From Streptomyces sp. NBRC 110035 (GTDB taxonomy: Bacteria > Actinomycetota > Actinomycetes > Streptomycetales > Streptomycetaceae): DNA of 64,000 nucleotides. The notes below the pieces were generated by a model, which was given only the letters and a program-made list of their open reading frames with translations, searched no databases and was not told the origin of the DNA. A program made the translations under genes and the position numbers. Below, in pieces: positions 1-9,090 of the stretch (positions are counted from its first letter, which is position 1; every line of letters starts with the position of its first letter). Where the stretch lies: NCBI RefSeq assembly GCF_000829695.1, contig NZ_BBNN01000039.1:25150-89149 (forward strand), given 5' to 3'.

Positions 1-1061
1 CCTCACCCGGCCATGCTCTCGCCGCCATCACTGCTGACCCGGGCGGGTGATCCGCTTGCGTGTGGCGGCGCTTCAGCGGCATCGCCTGTGTTCGCCGAGC
101 TGCACCACGGTCACCCGGACCCTTCTTGGGCAGGTCAGTTTCGCCGCCAAGACCTGTGGGCCGTTCCTCCTAGGCGACTGCCGTCGCAGCACCGCCGGGG
201 CTGCGCGGGGCGCCGCCCGTGACGTGGGGATTCCTCATCAGGAACGGGCGGCCAGGACATCGCGTGGTTCACCCACGGCGGGTACGCGATGGCGGCCGGC
301 GGGGATCGCTTGGTACAAGTCCTTCACCCGCAGGGGTACGAGCCCCGTGCGGTGTACCAAGGCGGTCAGCCCTGCTATGAGGGGTACATGACCCGTTCAC
401 CGCCTGAATGGCGGGGGGGGTTCCCGGCCGGGAGACCGTCCGTGTGCCTTCGGGACGGGGCACGGGATCGTGGTGCCTGAGCCGTACCGGCCCTCGAGTG
501 GTGCCCGGTTCGTCGTCCGGGGAGCCGGAGCGGGACGGCCACCGATGGCTGAACCACCGGACGACCGGGGCGATGACGAGCAGAAACATCGTCCGGGCAA
601 GCCGTCCCTTCGAGGCTCTGTCAGGCGGGGGCGTCCTGAGGGGCCCGGGGACGGGGTGATCCCTGTCCCCCTTCCTTCTTCCCTTTCCTCCTGGGGAGCC
701 ACGGCAGCCGGGTGATGGGGGCGTCGGTGGCGAGCGGGGCGGGAAGCACGTCACGATGCCTCGCGTACGGGCCACGCGCCGGCCCGAACTGCCGATGCGC
801 AGCCACCGGGAGCGAGCCGCAGTGGCATGCACGGGATTCCGCGCCACTCCGCCGATCGCGGGCACGGCCGTCTCGTTCGTGGTCGCGTACACCTCGATCG
901 CCTGGCGCTGAAGTTCGTGGCCAGACCCCCTTTCAACGCGTTCGTGCCCTGGCGGGTCACGGTCGGACCACTGCTGGGTGCCCGGGGTCCCGCCCGGCCC
1001 GGGAGCGGGTCCGGCTGCTCGTTCTTGACAGCCGGCCCCCGTTGCCCGCAGGATCACTCCC
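1..1061. other. no recognisable gene
   Basis: I see no convincing gene here. Open frames exist on both strands because of the high GC, but their translations are rich in Arg, Pro and Gly, have no domain I recognise, and lack well-placed ribosome binding sites. The longest (269-1057, minus) is compositionally like an antisense shadow. A TTGACA hexamer at 1024-1029 could be part of a promoter for the following regulator, but no good -10 is visible at the usual spacing. Confidence 0.5.
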
Positions 1062-1808
1062 GTGAACCTGTCAGACAGCCAGACAGGTGACTCGGTGCCG
1101 CGGCGCGTCAGCGCGATGGAAGCGGTGCTCGGTCATCTGCGGAGTGCCATTGAGCGCGGTGACTACGCCGTGGGGGACAGACTGCCCTCCGAGGCGGAGC
1201 TCTGCCGCCGCCTGGAAGTCAGCCGGCCCGTACTGCGGGAGGCTCTGCGAGCCCTGCAGACGATGGGGTTGACCGTCTCCCGGACGGGCAAGGGCACGTT
1301 CGTCGTCTCGAACGGGCCGGTCGAGGACCCCACCTTCGGCGACTACGCGGCCAGCGACCTGCTGGAGGTCCGGCGGCACGTCGAGATCCCCGTCGCGGGC
1401 TACGCCGCCGAGCGCCGCACGCCCGAAGACCTCGACCACCTGACCCACCTCCTCGACCGGATGGAACGGGAGACCGACACCACCGCGTGGGTGGCCATGG
1501 ACACGCTCTTCCACCTCGCCGTCGCGCAGTCCGCCCAGAACCCGGTCTTCCGCCGGGTGATCGAGGAGATCCGGGACGCGCTGGCCCGGCAGTCGGCGTT
1601 CCTCAACGAACTCGGCGGCCGCCGCGAGCAGTCCAACCGTGAGCACCGCGCCATCGTCGAGGCGCTCGTCGACGGCAGCGAGCGCGACGCGACCGAGGCC
1701 ATGGCCCACCACCTCGACCGCGTCGAGACGACCCTCACCGCGATCGTCCGCCCCGGACGCACCGACGGCGCGGACACCCCCACGGAAGGCGGAGGACCCC
1801 AGGCGTGA
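1062..1808 (+). CDS. FadR/GntR-family transcriptional regulator (FCD type)
   Basis: This is a 248-residue one-component regulator. A winged helix-turn-helix of the GntR type lies at about residues 22-85 (the DRLPSEAELCRRLEVSRPVL segment with the recognition helix, then the wing GKGTFV). A C-terminal all-helical FCD effector domain follows at about 100-230. The GTG at 1062 is taken because the N-terminal segment reads like homologues; GTG 1095 and ATG 1116 are possible alternatives. The stop overlaps the start of the asparaginase gene, so the two are translationally coupled. By context it probably controls the asparaginase-aspartase-glutaminase genes in response to an amino acid or dicarboxylate; that role is inferred. 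Confidence 0.85.
   Translation: MNLSDSQTGDSVPRRVSAMEAVLGHLRSAIERGDYAVGDRLPSEAELCRRLEVSRPVLREALRALQTMGLTVSRTGKGTFVVSNGPVEDPTFGDYAASDLLEVRRHVEIPVAGYAAERRTPEDLDHLTHLLDRMERETDTTAWVAMDTLFHLAVAQSAQNPVFRRVIEEIRDALARQSAFLNELGGRREQSNREHRAIVEALVDGSERDATEAMAHHLDRVETTLTAIVRPGRTDGADTPTEGGGPQA
1066..1088. promoter_or_regulatory. inverted repeat, possible GntR operator
   Basis: ACCTGTC (1066-1072) and GACAGGT (1082-1088) form a perfect 7-bp inverted repeat. An inner CTGTCAGACAG contains the GT-N3-AC core common in FadR-subfamily operators. It overlaps the predicted first codons of the regulator. This would fit autoregulation, or a later true start (GTG 1095). Binding is inferred from symmetry only. Confidence 0.35.
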
Positions 1809-2950
1809 GCGAGCATTCCCTCGAAGAGCAGATACGCCGTACCGGTCCTGACGCACGCCGGCGGGGAGCGGGTCGCACGGAAGTCCGAGGTGGAGGTACG
1901 AGCATCAACACACATACCGCGTACAACAGTTCACTCGCCGAGGCACCCTCCGTCCGAGAACCGCAGCACGCGCCCGTCGCCCATCTCGTACGCGGCGACG
2001 TCATCGAGGGGGTCCACTACGGCTCGGTCGTCGTGCTCGCCGCGGACGGGAGTGTGGAGCTGCAGATCGGTGACATGGAGGCGGCCTTCCACCCGCGCTC
2101 GGCACTCAAGCCCGTGCAGGCCGTGGCACTGCTGCGGGCCGGGCTGCCTCTCGACGGAGACCTGCTCGCGCTGACCGCCGCCAGCCACTCCGGCGAGGAA
2201 CGGCATCTCTCCGGCACCCGGCGGATCCTGGAGCTCGCCGGGCTCGCCGAGGACGATCTGCGCAACGTCACGGACCTGCCGTTCGACCCGGTGGTCCGCG
2301 AGGACTGGATCCGTGCGGGCCGGCTGCCGTCGAGGCTCGCGCAGAACTGCTCGGGCAAACACGCCGCGATGCTCTACACAGCACGGCTCAACGGCTGGTC
2401 GCTCGACGACTACCTCGACCCCGCGCACCCTCTCCAGCAGGCGATCGCGGAGATCGTCGAGGACCTGACCGGTCAGAGCATCGCCCAGGTCACGGTCGAC
2501 GGCTGCGGCGCTCCTCTCTTCTCCGTCTCGCTGCACGGGCTCGCGCGCGCCGCCGCCCGCATCACCACGGCCCCGCCCGGCACCCCCGAAGCCCGAGTGG
2601 CCGACGCGATGCGCGAGCACGCCGAAATGGTGTCGGGCTCCGGCCGCGATGTCGCCGCGCTGATGCGGGCCGTGCCGGGACTCCTCGCCAAGGACGGCTT
2701 CGAAGGGGTCCAGGTCGCGGCGCTCCCGGACGGCCGGGCCGTCGCCGTGAAGATCGCGGACGGCGCGGACCGGGCGCGCGTACCGGTGACCGCGGCGGCT
2801 CTCGCACGCTGCGGCGTCGACCCGGCCGCACTCGCCGAGTTCGCCGGTGCGCCGCTGCTCGGGGGCGGTGCGGTGGTCGGAAGCATCCGCCCGGCGCGGG
2901 CGCTCGAGCCTCTGACGACGCCCTCGTCGCCCGGTGGAACGCACGCCTGA
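1805..2950 (+). CDS. L-asparaginase (asparaginase II family)
   Basis: The 381-residue product matches the bacterial asparaginase II family, distinct from the E. coli AnsA/AnsB fold, which hydrolyses L-asparagine to aspartate and ammonia. Family landmarks are HSGEERHL near residue 120, the QNCSGKHAAML motif near 180, and the TVDGCGAP segment near 230. No signal peptide is evident, so it is probably cytoplasmic. The GTG at 1805 overlaps the regulator stop (GTGA). The first 30 or so residues are not conserved-looking and a GGAGG lies near 1890, so the mature start may be internal, although no standard start codon fits there. It supplies aspartate for the next gene. Confidence 0.88.
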   Translation: MSEHSLEEQIRRTGPDARRRGAGRTEVRGGGTSINTHTAYNSSLAEAPSVREPQHAPVAHLVRGDVIEGVHYGSVVVLAADGSVELQIGDMEAAFHPRSALKPVQAVALLRAGLPLDGDLLALTAASHSGEERHLSGTRRILELAGLAEDDLRNVTDLPFDPVVREDWIRAGRLPSRLAQNCSGKHAAMLYTARLNGWSLDDYLDPAHPLQQAIAEIVEDLTGQSIAQVTVDGCGAPLFSVSLHGLARAAARITTAPPGTPEARVADAMREHAEMVSGSGRDVAALMRAVPGLLAKDGFEGVQVAALPDGRAVAVKIADGADRARVPVTAAALARCGVDPAALAEFAGAPLLGGGAVVGSIRPARALEPLTTPSSPGGTHA

Positions 2951-3008
2951 TTCACCACCGCCCGCCCTCCCCCGGCTCACCCGCTCCAGAAGGAAGACCC
3001 GCACCGAC

Positions 3009-4406
3009 ATGACCGTCCGCAGTGAGCACGACCTCCTCGGCCACCGTGACGTCCCCGCCGAGGCGTACTGGGGTGTCCACTCCCTGCGTGCCAAGGAGAA
3101 CTTCCCCGTCACGGGAACGCCGATCTCCACCTACCCGCACCTGATCGACGCGCTCGCCGCCGTCAAGGAAGCCGCCGCCCGCGCCAACGAGGAACTCGGC
3201 CTGCTGGATCCTCGCAAGGCGGCAGCCGTAGTCGAGGCCTGCCGCGAAATCCGTGCAGGGAAGCTGCACGACCAGTTCGTCGTGGACGTCATCCAGGGCG
3301 GGGCCGGCACCTCGACGAACATGAACGCCAACGAGGTCGTCGCGAACCGGGCGCTGGAGCTGCTCGGCCACCCGAAGGGCGCGTACGAGTTCCTGCACCC
3401 GAACGAGGACGTCAACCTCGGCCAGTCGACCAACGACGTCTGCCCGACCGCCGTCAAGGTCGCCACGGTCTTCGCGGTACGCGGCCTGCTCGAGGCGATG
3501 TCCGTGTTGCAGGACGCCTTCGCGGCCAAGGCGCTGGAGTTCCGCGACGTGCTGAAGATGGGGCGTACGCAGCTGCAGGACGCCGTGCCGATGACGCTCG
3601 GGCAGGGGTTCTCGGCGTACGCGGTGATGCTGGACGAGGACCGCAGCCGGCTCGCCGAGGCCGTCGAGCTGATCCACCAGATCAACCTGGGCGCGACGGC
3701 GATCGGCACCGGGCTCAACGCACCCGCCGGATACGCCGAGGCCGCGCGCCGCCACCTCGCGGACATCACGGGCCTCCCGCTGGTCACAGCCGCCAACCTC
3801 GTCGAAGCCACCCAGGACTGCGGGGCTTTCGTCCAGGTGTCCGGCGTGCTGAAGCGCATCGCGGTGAAGCTCTCCAAGAGCTGCAACGACCTGCGTCTCC
3901 TGTCCTCCGGGCCGCGCGCGGGCCTGAACGAGATCAATCTGCCACCGGTGCAGGCCGGTTCGAGCATCATGCCGGGCAAGGTGAACCCGGTGATACCCGA
4001 GGTCGTCAACCAGGTCGCCTTCGAGGTGATCGGCAACGACGTCACGATCACCATGGCGGCCGAGGCCGGCCAGCTCCAGCTGAACGCCTTCGAACCGATC
4101 ATCCTGCACTCCCTCTCCGAGAGCATCACGCACCTGCGCGCCGCCTGCCTGACGCTCGCCGAGCGGTGCGTCGCCGGGATCACGGCCAACACGGACGTGC
4201 TGCGCACGGCCGTCGAGAACGCCATCGGCCTCGTCACCGCGCTCACCCCCCACATCGGCTACTCGGCGGCCACCGACATCGCCAAGGAAGCCCTCGCCAC
4301 GGGGCGCGGCGTCGCCGAACTCGTCCTGGAAAAGGGCTTGCTGCCGGCCGACACGCTGGCCGCGTTGCTCCGTCCGGAGGTTTTGGCGGGGTCCCGGACC
4401 GGCTGA
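3009..4406 (+). CDS. aspA: aspartate ammonia-lyase (aspartase)
   Basis: This 465-residue enzyme of the fumarase/aspartase superfamily deaminates L-aspartate to fumarate and ammonia. The superfamily signature SSIMPGKVNP is at about residues 318-327, with the conserved GQSTND segment near 137 and TGLNAPAGY near 235. Length is normal for aspartases. The ATG at 3009 is chosen because the protein from MTVRSEHDLL aligns with family N-termini and AGAAGGAAG lies upstream; the open frame reaches back to 2934 but that part is not conserved-looking. It starts 58 bp after the asparaginase stop. Fumarase is less likely because this gene sits directly after an asparaginase. Confidence 0.9.
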   Translation: MTVRSEHDLLGHRDVPAEAYWGVHSLRAKENFPVTGTPISTYPHLIDALAAVKEAAARANEELGLLDPRKAAAVVEACREIRAGKLHDQFVVDVIQGGAGTSTNMNANEVVANRALELLGHPKGAYEFLHPNEDVNLGQSTNDVCPTAVKVATVFAVRGLLEAMSVLQDAFAAKALEFRDVLKMGRTQLQDAVPMTLGQGFSAYAVMLDEDRSRLAEAVELIHQINLGATAIGTGLNAPAGYAEAARRHLADITGLPLVTAANLVEATQDCGAFVQVSGVLKRIAVKLSKSCNDLRLLSSGPRAGLNEINLPPVQAGSSIMPGKVNPVIPEVVNQVAFEVIGNDVTITMAAEAGQLQLNAFEPIILHSLSESITHLRAACLTLAERCVAGITANTDVLRTAVENAIGLVTALTPHIGYSAATDIAKEALATGRGVAELVLEKGLLPADTLAALLRPEVLAGSRTG

Positions 4407-4574
4407 GCACGGGCGGGTGCGGGCCGGTGGGGGCTTGTCGCGCGGTTCCCTCCGCGCCCCTCGAAAGCCCGGGGCCGGTTCGTACGCTGCGGCCGGCCAC
4501 GAACCACCCGCACCCGCCCACCCGGCTCGGCTCGGCTCCACCCCATGGCGCACCCCGGAGGGCCCGACGGCACA

Positions 4575-5507
4575 ATGGCGATCATGACCTCGTCCCACAC
4601 CTTTCAGCCCCTTCTGCACCGTATCGCCGCCGAGATCGAGAGCAGGCCCGAACGCGGTCGGCCCGCCGACTACATCCCGGCGCTCGCGGCATGCGACCCG
4701 CACCGGTTCGGCATGGCCGTCGCGGAGCTGGACGGCACGGTGTACGGAGTCGGGGACTGGCGGCAGCCGTTCTCCACGCAGTCCATCTCCAAGGTCTTCA
4801 CCCTCGCCCTCGACCTGGCCCGCGAGGGCGACACGCTGTGGGCGCACGTAGGCCGTGAGCCCTCCGGCAACCCCTTCAACTCGCTGGTGCAGCTGGAGTA
4901 CGAGAACGGCATCCCGCGCAATCCGTTCATCAACGCCGGCGCACTCGTCGTCACCGACCGCCTCCACACCCAGACCGGCGACGCGGCGGGCACCCTCCTG
5001 GAGTTCCTGCGCGCGGAGAGCGACAACGCGGAGCTCGCCATCAACAAAGGTGTCGCCGCCTCCGAGTCCGCCCATGGCGACCGCAACGCCGCGCTCGGCC
5101 ACTTCATGGCCTCGTACGGGAACATCGGGAACCCGGTTCCGGTCCTCCTCGACCAGTACTTCCGCCAGTGCTCCATCGAGGCATCCTGTGCCGACCTCGC
5201 CCTGGCCACCGGTTTCCTCGCCCGGCACGGCATCCGCGCCGACGGCACCCGTCTGCTGACCCGGAGTCAGGCCAAACAGGTCAACGCGATCATGCTCACC
5301 TGCGGAACGTACGACGCCGCGGGCGACTTCGCCTACCGTGTGGGCCTGCCCGGCAAGAGCGGTGTCGGCGGCGGCATCATCGCCGTCGTCCCCGGCCGCT
5401 GCACGCTCTGTGTGTGGGGGCCCGGTCTGGACGAGCGGGGCAACTCGGTGGCGGGAGTGGCGGCCCTGGACCGCTTCACGACGCTCACGGGACTGTCGGT
5501 GTTCTAG
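4575..5507 (+). CDS. glsA: glutaminase A
   Basis: About 310 residues, the full length of bacterial glutaminases of the serine beta-lactamase-like fold, which convert L-glutamine to glutamate and ammonia. The catalytic Ser-x-x-Lys is in STQSISKVF near residue 70, followed by NPFNSLVQLEYENGIPRNPF and the GKSGVGGGI segment close to the C-terminus. ATG 4575 has GGAGGG at 4557-4562 upstream; ATG 4584 is an alternative. There is a 168-bp gap after aspA, so it may be co-transcribed or have its own promoter. With its neighbours it completes degradation of both amide amino acids. A strong hairpin follows immediately. Confidence 0.9.
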   Translation: MAIMTSSHTFQPLLHRIAAEIESRPERGRPADYIPALAACDPHRFGMAVAELDGTVYGVGDWRQPFSTQSISKVFTLALDLAREGDTLWAHVGREPSGNPFNSLVQLEYENGIPRNPFINAGALVVTDRLHTQTGDAAGTLLEFLRAESDNAELAINKGVAASESAHGDRNAALGHFMASYGNIGNPVPVLLDQYFRQCSIEASCADLALATGFLARHGIRADGTRLLTRSQAKQVNAIMLTCGTYDAAGDFAYRVGLPGKSGVGGGIIAVVPGRCTLCVWGPGLDERGNSVAGVAALDRFTTLTGLSVF

Positions 5508-5508
5508 C

Positions 5509-5550
5509 GCCGTCCCACTGGACCGTACGGACCCGGTCCAGTGGGACGGC
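5509..5550 (+). terminator. perfect 16-bp stem-loop after glsA
   Basis: GCCGTCCCACTGGACC (5509-5524) is exactly complementary to GGTCCAGTGGGACGGC (5535-5550), with a 10-nt loop. It begins 1 nt after the glsA stop. There is no T-run, as is common in actinomycete terminators. It marks the end of the Asn/Asp/Gln unit. Confidence 0.85.
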
Positions 5551-6039
5551 AGGCATGCCGTGGCTGCCGCTCAGAGACGAGTGTGCGCTTTCCGCCACTC
5601 CGCGCTGAGACGCCGCCCAGGTGTCGGCCGAGGGTGCTCCGTCGATCTGCGTCGCTGTCATGTGCTCGGGCTCGCGGGTTCGGCCGTTCCCGCGGTGGGA
5701 GGCGAGACGGCCGGTGCCCTGCCCGTGCGGGAGCTGCCGAGCCCGGTCTCCGGCCGCGCGGCGCTCGGACTGGTCGGCGTGCGCTTCGGGGCGGTGCCGC
5801 AGCTCCGACGCGGCAGAGAGGCCGGCTCAGGTGAACAGCGCGGATCCATGCACACGGTTGAGGCCAGAACAGCCTTCGGAAGGCATTCCCCGCTCCGCCG
5901 AAGAGGGGGCATCCCCTGGCTCGGCCCGGAGTTCGCGGCTCACCGTTTCAGGTCTTGTGACTCAGCGTTGCGACGGGCCGGCCTGCGTTCGGGGCGGCCA
6001 TGCGGGCAGCGGGGGACCAGGAAGCCGACCGATGGGGAT
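5551..6039. other. intergenic, nothing recognised
   Basis: The stretch separates glsA from a minus-strand gene that ends at 6040. Short open frames on both strands are Arg/Pro-rich and carry no domain or ribosome binding site that I can support. Confidence 0.5.
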
Positions 6040-6849
6040 TCAGGGGGGCGGAGCGCCCATCGGCTGCTCCGGGGTCCGCTCGGCGGCCTGCCTCTTCAGT
6101 TCGGCCCGGAGGCCGTCCGGGGTGAGCGCCAGCAGTTCGCCGATCGACCGGTTCCATGCGTCAGCCGCCTGTTCCACCGCGGACCGGAAGCCTCGCCGCA
6201 CCGGGCGCCCGGCCACCATCAGGGCGACAGCGGCGACCGGCCGCAACAGCCACCGGCCACGCACGGTGAGCGCGACGTCCACCTGCCACCGGCCGCCGTC
6301 CGCCCGCCGCGGGCGCAGACACAGACGGGCCTTGCCCAGCCGGTGCTTCAGCCGTGCCGTCGCCGGGGCACGCACCGCCGGCGGGGCCCCGGGCGCGAGG
6401 CCGGTCGCCGCCCACCATGCGACCAGGTCGAGCCGTGCCTTTCCCGACCCCCGGCGCAGTGCCCCCGATCCTTCGGGGCCCCGCACCCGTCCTTCGACCT
6501 CCAGCAGTCGTGGTCGGTCGGGAGTGCGCAGTCGCAGAGTCATCCGTACCGTCGCATCGTCCGAGACCAGTAGCTGTTCCACGGCGATCGCGCTGCGGCG
6601 CTGCCACTCACGTACGAGCAAAGCCACCTGATCCGTGGCCCCGGCCTCCGAGAGCTCGTACCGCGCGCCGGGCCGCAGATGCCGTCCCTCGACCAGTCGC
6701 ACGTCCTCGACCGGCTGCCCGTCCTCCAGGAGGATCTCCTCTCCCTGGGCCCGGGTGGATTCGGCCAAATCGAAGATCAGCCCGGTGAGTTCCTGGAGTC
6801 GGTCGGGTTCCAGGGCGAGGACGGACACGGAGTGCCGGAGAACGGTCAT
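6040..6849 (-). CDS. conserved-looking hypothetical protein
   Basis: A 269-residue protein that I do not recognise. It has a credible codon pattern and an acidic N-terminal half (MTVLRHSVSVLALEPDRL onward, with many Glu/Asp). The middle is basic and Trp-containing, and the C-terminal stretch has one moderately hydrophobic segment (RPVAAVALMVAGRPV, about residues 205-220). No signal peptide or clear transmembrane topology is seen. It stands alone, convergent with glsA. No function is assigned. Confidence 0.6.
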   Translation of the reverse strand: MTVLRHSVSVLALEPDRLQELTGLIFDLAESTRAQGEEILLEDGQPVEDVRLVEGRHLRPGARYELSEAGATDQVALLVREWQRRSAIAVEQLLVSDDATVRMTLRLRTPDRPRLLEVEGRVRGPEGSGALRRGSGKARLDLVAWWAATGLAPGAPPAVRAPATARLKHRLGKARLCLRPRRADGGRWQVDVALTVRGRWLLRPVAAVALMVAGRPVRRGFRSAVEQAADAWNRSIGELLALTPDGLRAELKRQAAERTPEQPMGAPPP

Positions 6850-7107
6850 GCGGCCCTCCCCCCGGGGACCGGACGAACCGGCCGTGCTGTTGGAGGCCGC
6901 CTTTGCAATGCGCTCACTGTCCCCGTCCCTCCGTCGGTCCCACCTACGCTGTCAGGGGTACGCGCAGCCCTGGCGTGCATCTGCGTTCAGCACAGCAGGT
7001 CGGAATGCTACAAGCAGGGGCGCCGCTTGGCGGAGCCCCTGCGGGAGCCGGCCGGTACCTTGGCCGGCCAGATCTCGGCCGGCCCACGGAAGTACTCGGT
7101 CGCAGGT
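6850..7107. other. intergenic next to IS remnant
   Basis: No gene seen. A CCGGCC/GGCCGG inverted repeat near 7048-7075 is present, but I could not match it to an insertion sequence terminus. Confidence 0.4.
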
Positions 7108-7964
7108 CTGTGGCCAGCAGGTGTGTCCGATGTCGGCGTCGAGGAGGTGGAGTGGGACGCCGCGGGTGGTTCGGACGGTGGGCGGGTCGGTGGCGTTGCC
7201 GGTCCGCAGGGTGAGTTCGGCGAGGTGGTAGACGATCATGCGCCCGGTGGGGCGGACGCGGTGGTTGTCGGGGGAGTGGCCGTTCATGGTCTGCCCGGGG
7301 TCGAGCTCCCGTCCGACCTGCCGCTCGGTCAGGCAGAAGAACGGTGGGCCGGGCAGGTGACCTGGATCAGGTCATGTCCGGCGTCCACCTGGTGGGCGGG
7401 GGCGGACGTCAGCAGTGCGTACCAGCCGTCGACAGCGGCTTCGGCCCTCGGCACGCCCGGGTGGAAGTGCCAGGCCAGGGCCGGGGCGCCGGCCTCGTTA
7501 TCGGTGACGGTCCAGCGCAGACAAGAGGTGGCACGGCGCTTGGCGGCGATGACACCGATCCGGGCGACGGTCTTCTCCCCGGTCTTGCAGTGGCGTCCGC
7601 CGACCGCGGTGGTGAACTTGTCCGGGTCCTCCGCGGCCTTGTCCAGGCGTTTGTCCCGGGCGGCTTACCGGGCGGCGGCGTTCGCGGTGGGGCGGACCGG
7701 GACCCGTCGCACGGTGAACGCCGGATCGCTCTTGCGGGGCCCGGTCAGGGTGTGGGGGTCCGCCAGCACGCGGTAGGTCTCGCGCCGCTCGGTGGGCTTG
7801 CCCGCGTCCCGGTCCGGCGGCCAGTCCGCGACGACGGTGGCCTGCGCGAGATCGAGAGCGGCACAGACCTCGTCCTCGAGCTGCGCGGCCGGGGCCGGGG
7901 CGATGAACCGGCCCCGGAGCCACCGGAATCCGCAAGGGCCGAAGCACCCGATACGCAGCGACAT
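7108..7964 (-). pseudogene. decayed IS1634-family transposase
   Basis: Three reading frames on this strand carry pieces of one streptomycete IS1634-type transposase. The N-terminal part runs from 7964 to an in-frame TAA at 7665-7667 (YRVLADPHTLTGP, then RRVPV). It continues after the stop as DKRLDKAAEDPDKF and GEKTVARIGVIAAKRRATSC, then DGWYALLTSAP. The C-terminal block FCLTERQV, VRPTGRMIVYHLAELTLR, NATDPPTVRTTRG lies in another frame near 7340-7108. The central segment normally between these (the RYKGQ/VERR region) is missing, so there is an internal deletion with a frameshift as well as the stop. No intact terminal repeats were identified. The element is dead. Confidence 0.75.
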
Positions 7965-7979
7965 CTCAAGGAGCGCCCG

Positions 7980-8159
7980 ATGAGCACCTCACGCCTCAGT
8001 GGCTGGCTGACCACCCGCCGGCCCTTCGTATGCCGGGGATTCCTGCTCCTCGTGTTCTTCGGGCCGGGCGCCCTGTCCCTGCCGGGGCTCGTGGGCCGCG
8101 GGGAAACCGACGTCCGGCCCGCTGCTCGCCCGGAGCCCGGGCAGCGGGTGGGCGATTGA
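7980..8159 (+). CDS. small hydrophobic protein, unknown
   Basis: A 59-residue open frame starts at ATG 7980, 7 nt after an AAGGAGC Shine-Dalgarno. It has one strongly hydrophobic segment (GFLLLVFFGPGALSLPGLV, about residues 20-38) that could span the membrane, and an Arg-rich tail. It sits just beyond the decayed transposase, so it may be a genuine small membrane protein or a fragment left by the rearrangement. No family is recognised. Confidence 0.35.
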   Translation: MSTSRLSGWLTTRRPFVCRGFLLLVFFGPGALSLPGLVGRGETDVRPAARPEPGQRVGD

Positions 8160-8258
8160 GCGGCGCCGGGACGAGGACGTCCGGCATGTCGTGTCCGTTC
8201 GGTCCGGACGGGACGTGGTGCCACAGGTCCCTCGCGGTCAGGCTGCCACCGGCCGCGC

Positions 8259-8951
8259 TCAGCGCGCCGGTGGTCTTGGGGACCCTTGGCGCTGGTCGCC
8301 GCTGTGCCGGCGGAGCCGGTCGGTGTGGCGGGCGACGTCGTCGACGCGCGCCGCGAGGTCGGGGTGGGCGGACACCAGGTGCGGGTGCGTCACCGTCAGG
8401 GGGCCGACGAGGGCGCCGGCGTCGTTCTCGGCGAGGGCTGCGGTGAGTTCGGCGAGAGGGGTGCGGGCGGTGGCGGGAAGATCGGTGAGCGCGGTGATCC
8501 GACCGGCGAGCTGGCGCAGGTCCGCGGCGTTGGCGCGGGCCCACACGGTGACGGTGCGGTCGGCGGCACGGCGGTCGCGGGTGGCCCGCACCCGCTGTTC
8601 GCTCGTGGACCCCGGGGTTCCGGGGCGTACGCGCAGGTAGCGGCGTTCGGCGGCCTGGCGGCTGGAGACACCCAGGGGATGGGCCAGGTCGGCCCAGCTG
8701 GCACCGGCCTCCCGGGCCTCTTCGATCAGGCCCGGTTCCCACCCTGCGAGCTGATCGCGGACTTCACGGAGCAGCAGGAGAGCGGCGAGTGCCTGTTCCG
8801 AGCCGGTCCGGTCGGGCTCGGGGCGCACCTCGTCCTGCGACGTCCGGGCGGTGTGCAGGGCTTCGTGGATCGTGTTCAGGGCGGCGGCGGCGAGGAAGGA
8901 CGTGGGGCTGAGACCGCGGGCGCGCGGGGTGGGCCGATCATCGCTGATCAT
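8259..8951 (-). CDS. rheA: RheA-like heat-shock repressor of hsp18
   Basis: A 230-residue protein divergent from hsp18. It contains a predicted DNA-binding helical region (EAREAGASWADLAHPLGVSSRQAAERRYLRVR, quoted in part, about residues 88-120), where ASWADLA and VSSRQAAERR read as the two helices of a helix-turn-helix. In Streptomyces albus the hsp18 gene is repressed by the thermosensor RheA acting at TGTCATC-N5-GATGACA. That exact operator lies in this intergenic region, and the gene sits where rheA sits. ATG 8951 is preferred because of a GGAG 7 nt upstream; ATG 8984 is possible. The symbol rests on context and operator, not on alignment. Confidence 0.72.
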   Translation of the reverse strand: MISDDRPTPRARGLSPTSFLAAAALNTIHEALHTARTSQDEVRPEPDRTGSEQALAALLLLREVRDQLAGWEPGLIEEAREAGASWADLAHPLGVSSRQAAERRYLRVRPGTPGSTSEQRVRATRDRRAADRTVTVWARANAADLRQLAGRITALTDLPATARTPLAELTAALAENDAGALVGPLTVTHPHLVSAHPDLAARVDDVARHTDRLRRHSGDQRQGSPRPPAR

Positions 8952-9000
8952 GGAATCTCCAGCAGAGGCAGACAGTGTCGTCATCTCGGTGACACTCAAC

Positions 9001-9029
9001 TTGTCATCACTTGGATGACATGTTACAAC
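9001..9029 (+). promoter_or_regulatory. RheA operator overlapping the hsp18 promoter
   Basis: TGTCATC (9002-9008), 5 nt, GATGACA (9014-9020) is exactly the inverted repeat described for RheA of S. albus. It sits inside a promoter reading TTGTCA (9001-9006), 17-bp spacer, TACAAC (9024-9029). Repressor bound here would block RNA polymerase, and heat would release it. The site also lies about 50 bp upstream of rheA, allowing autoregulation. Confidence 0.85.
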
Positions 9030-9090
9030 GAAGGCAGGTGAACCGCATGGGCAGCAAAGTGCCCGGCCTGAACACTGGAGGTGTTTCACC

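Noticed and set aside
269..1057. 262-residue open frame on the minus strand
   Set aside because: Low-complexity Arg/Pro/Gly translation, no ribosome binding site of note and no family resemblance.
2952..5228. 758-residue open frame on the minus strand
   Set aside because: Antisense to aspA and glsA, both of which carry clear catalytic motifs on the plus strand.
6850..7100. Left terminal repeat of the IS1634-like element
   Set aside because: A GC-rich inverted repeat exists, but I could not pair it with a matching right end or a target duplication.
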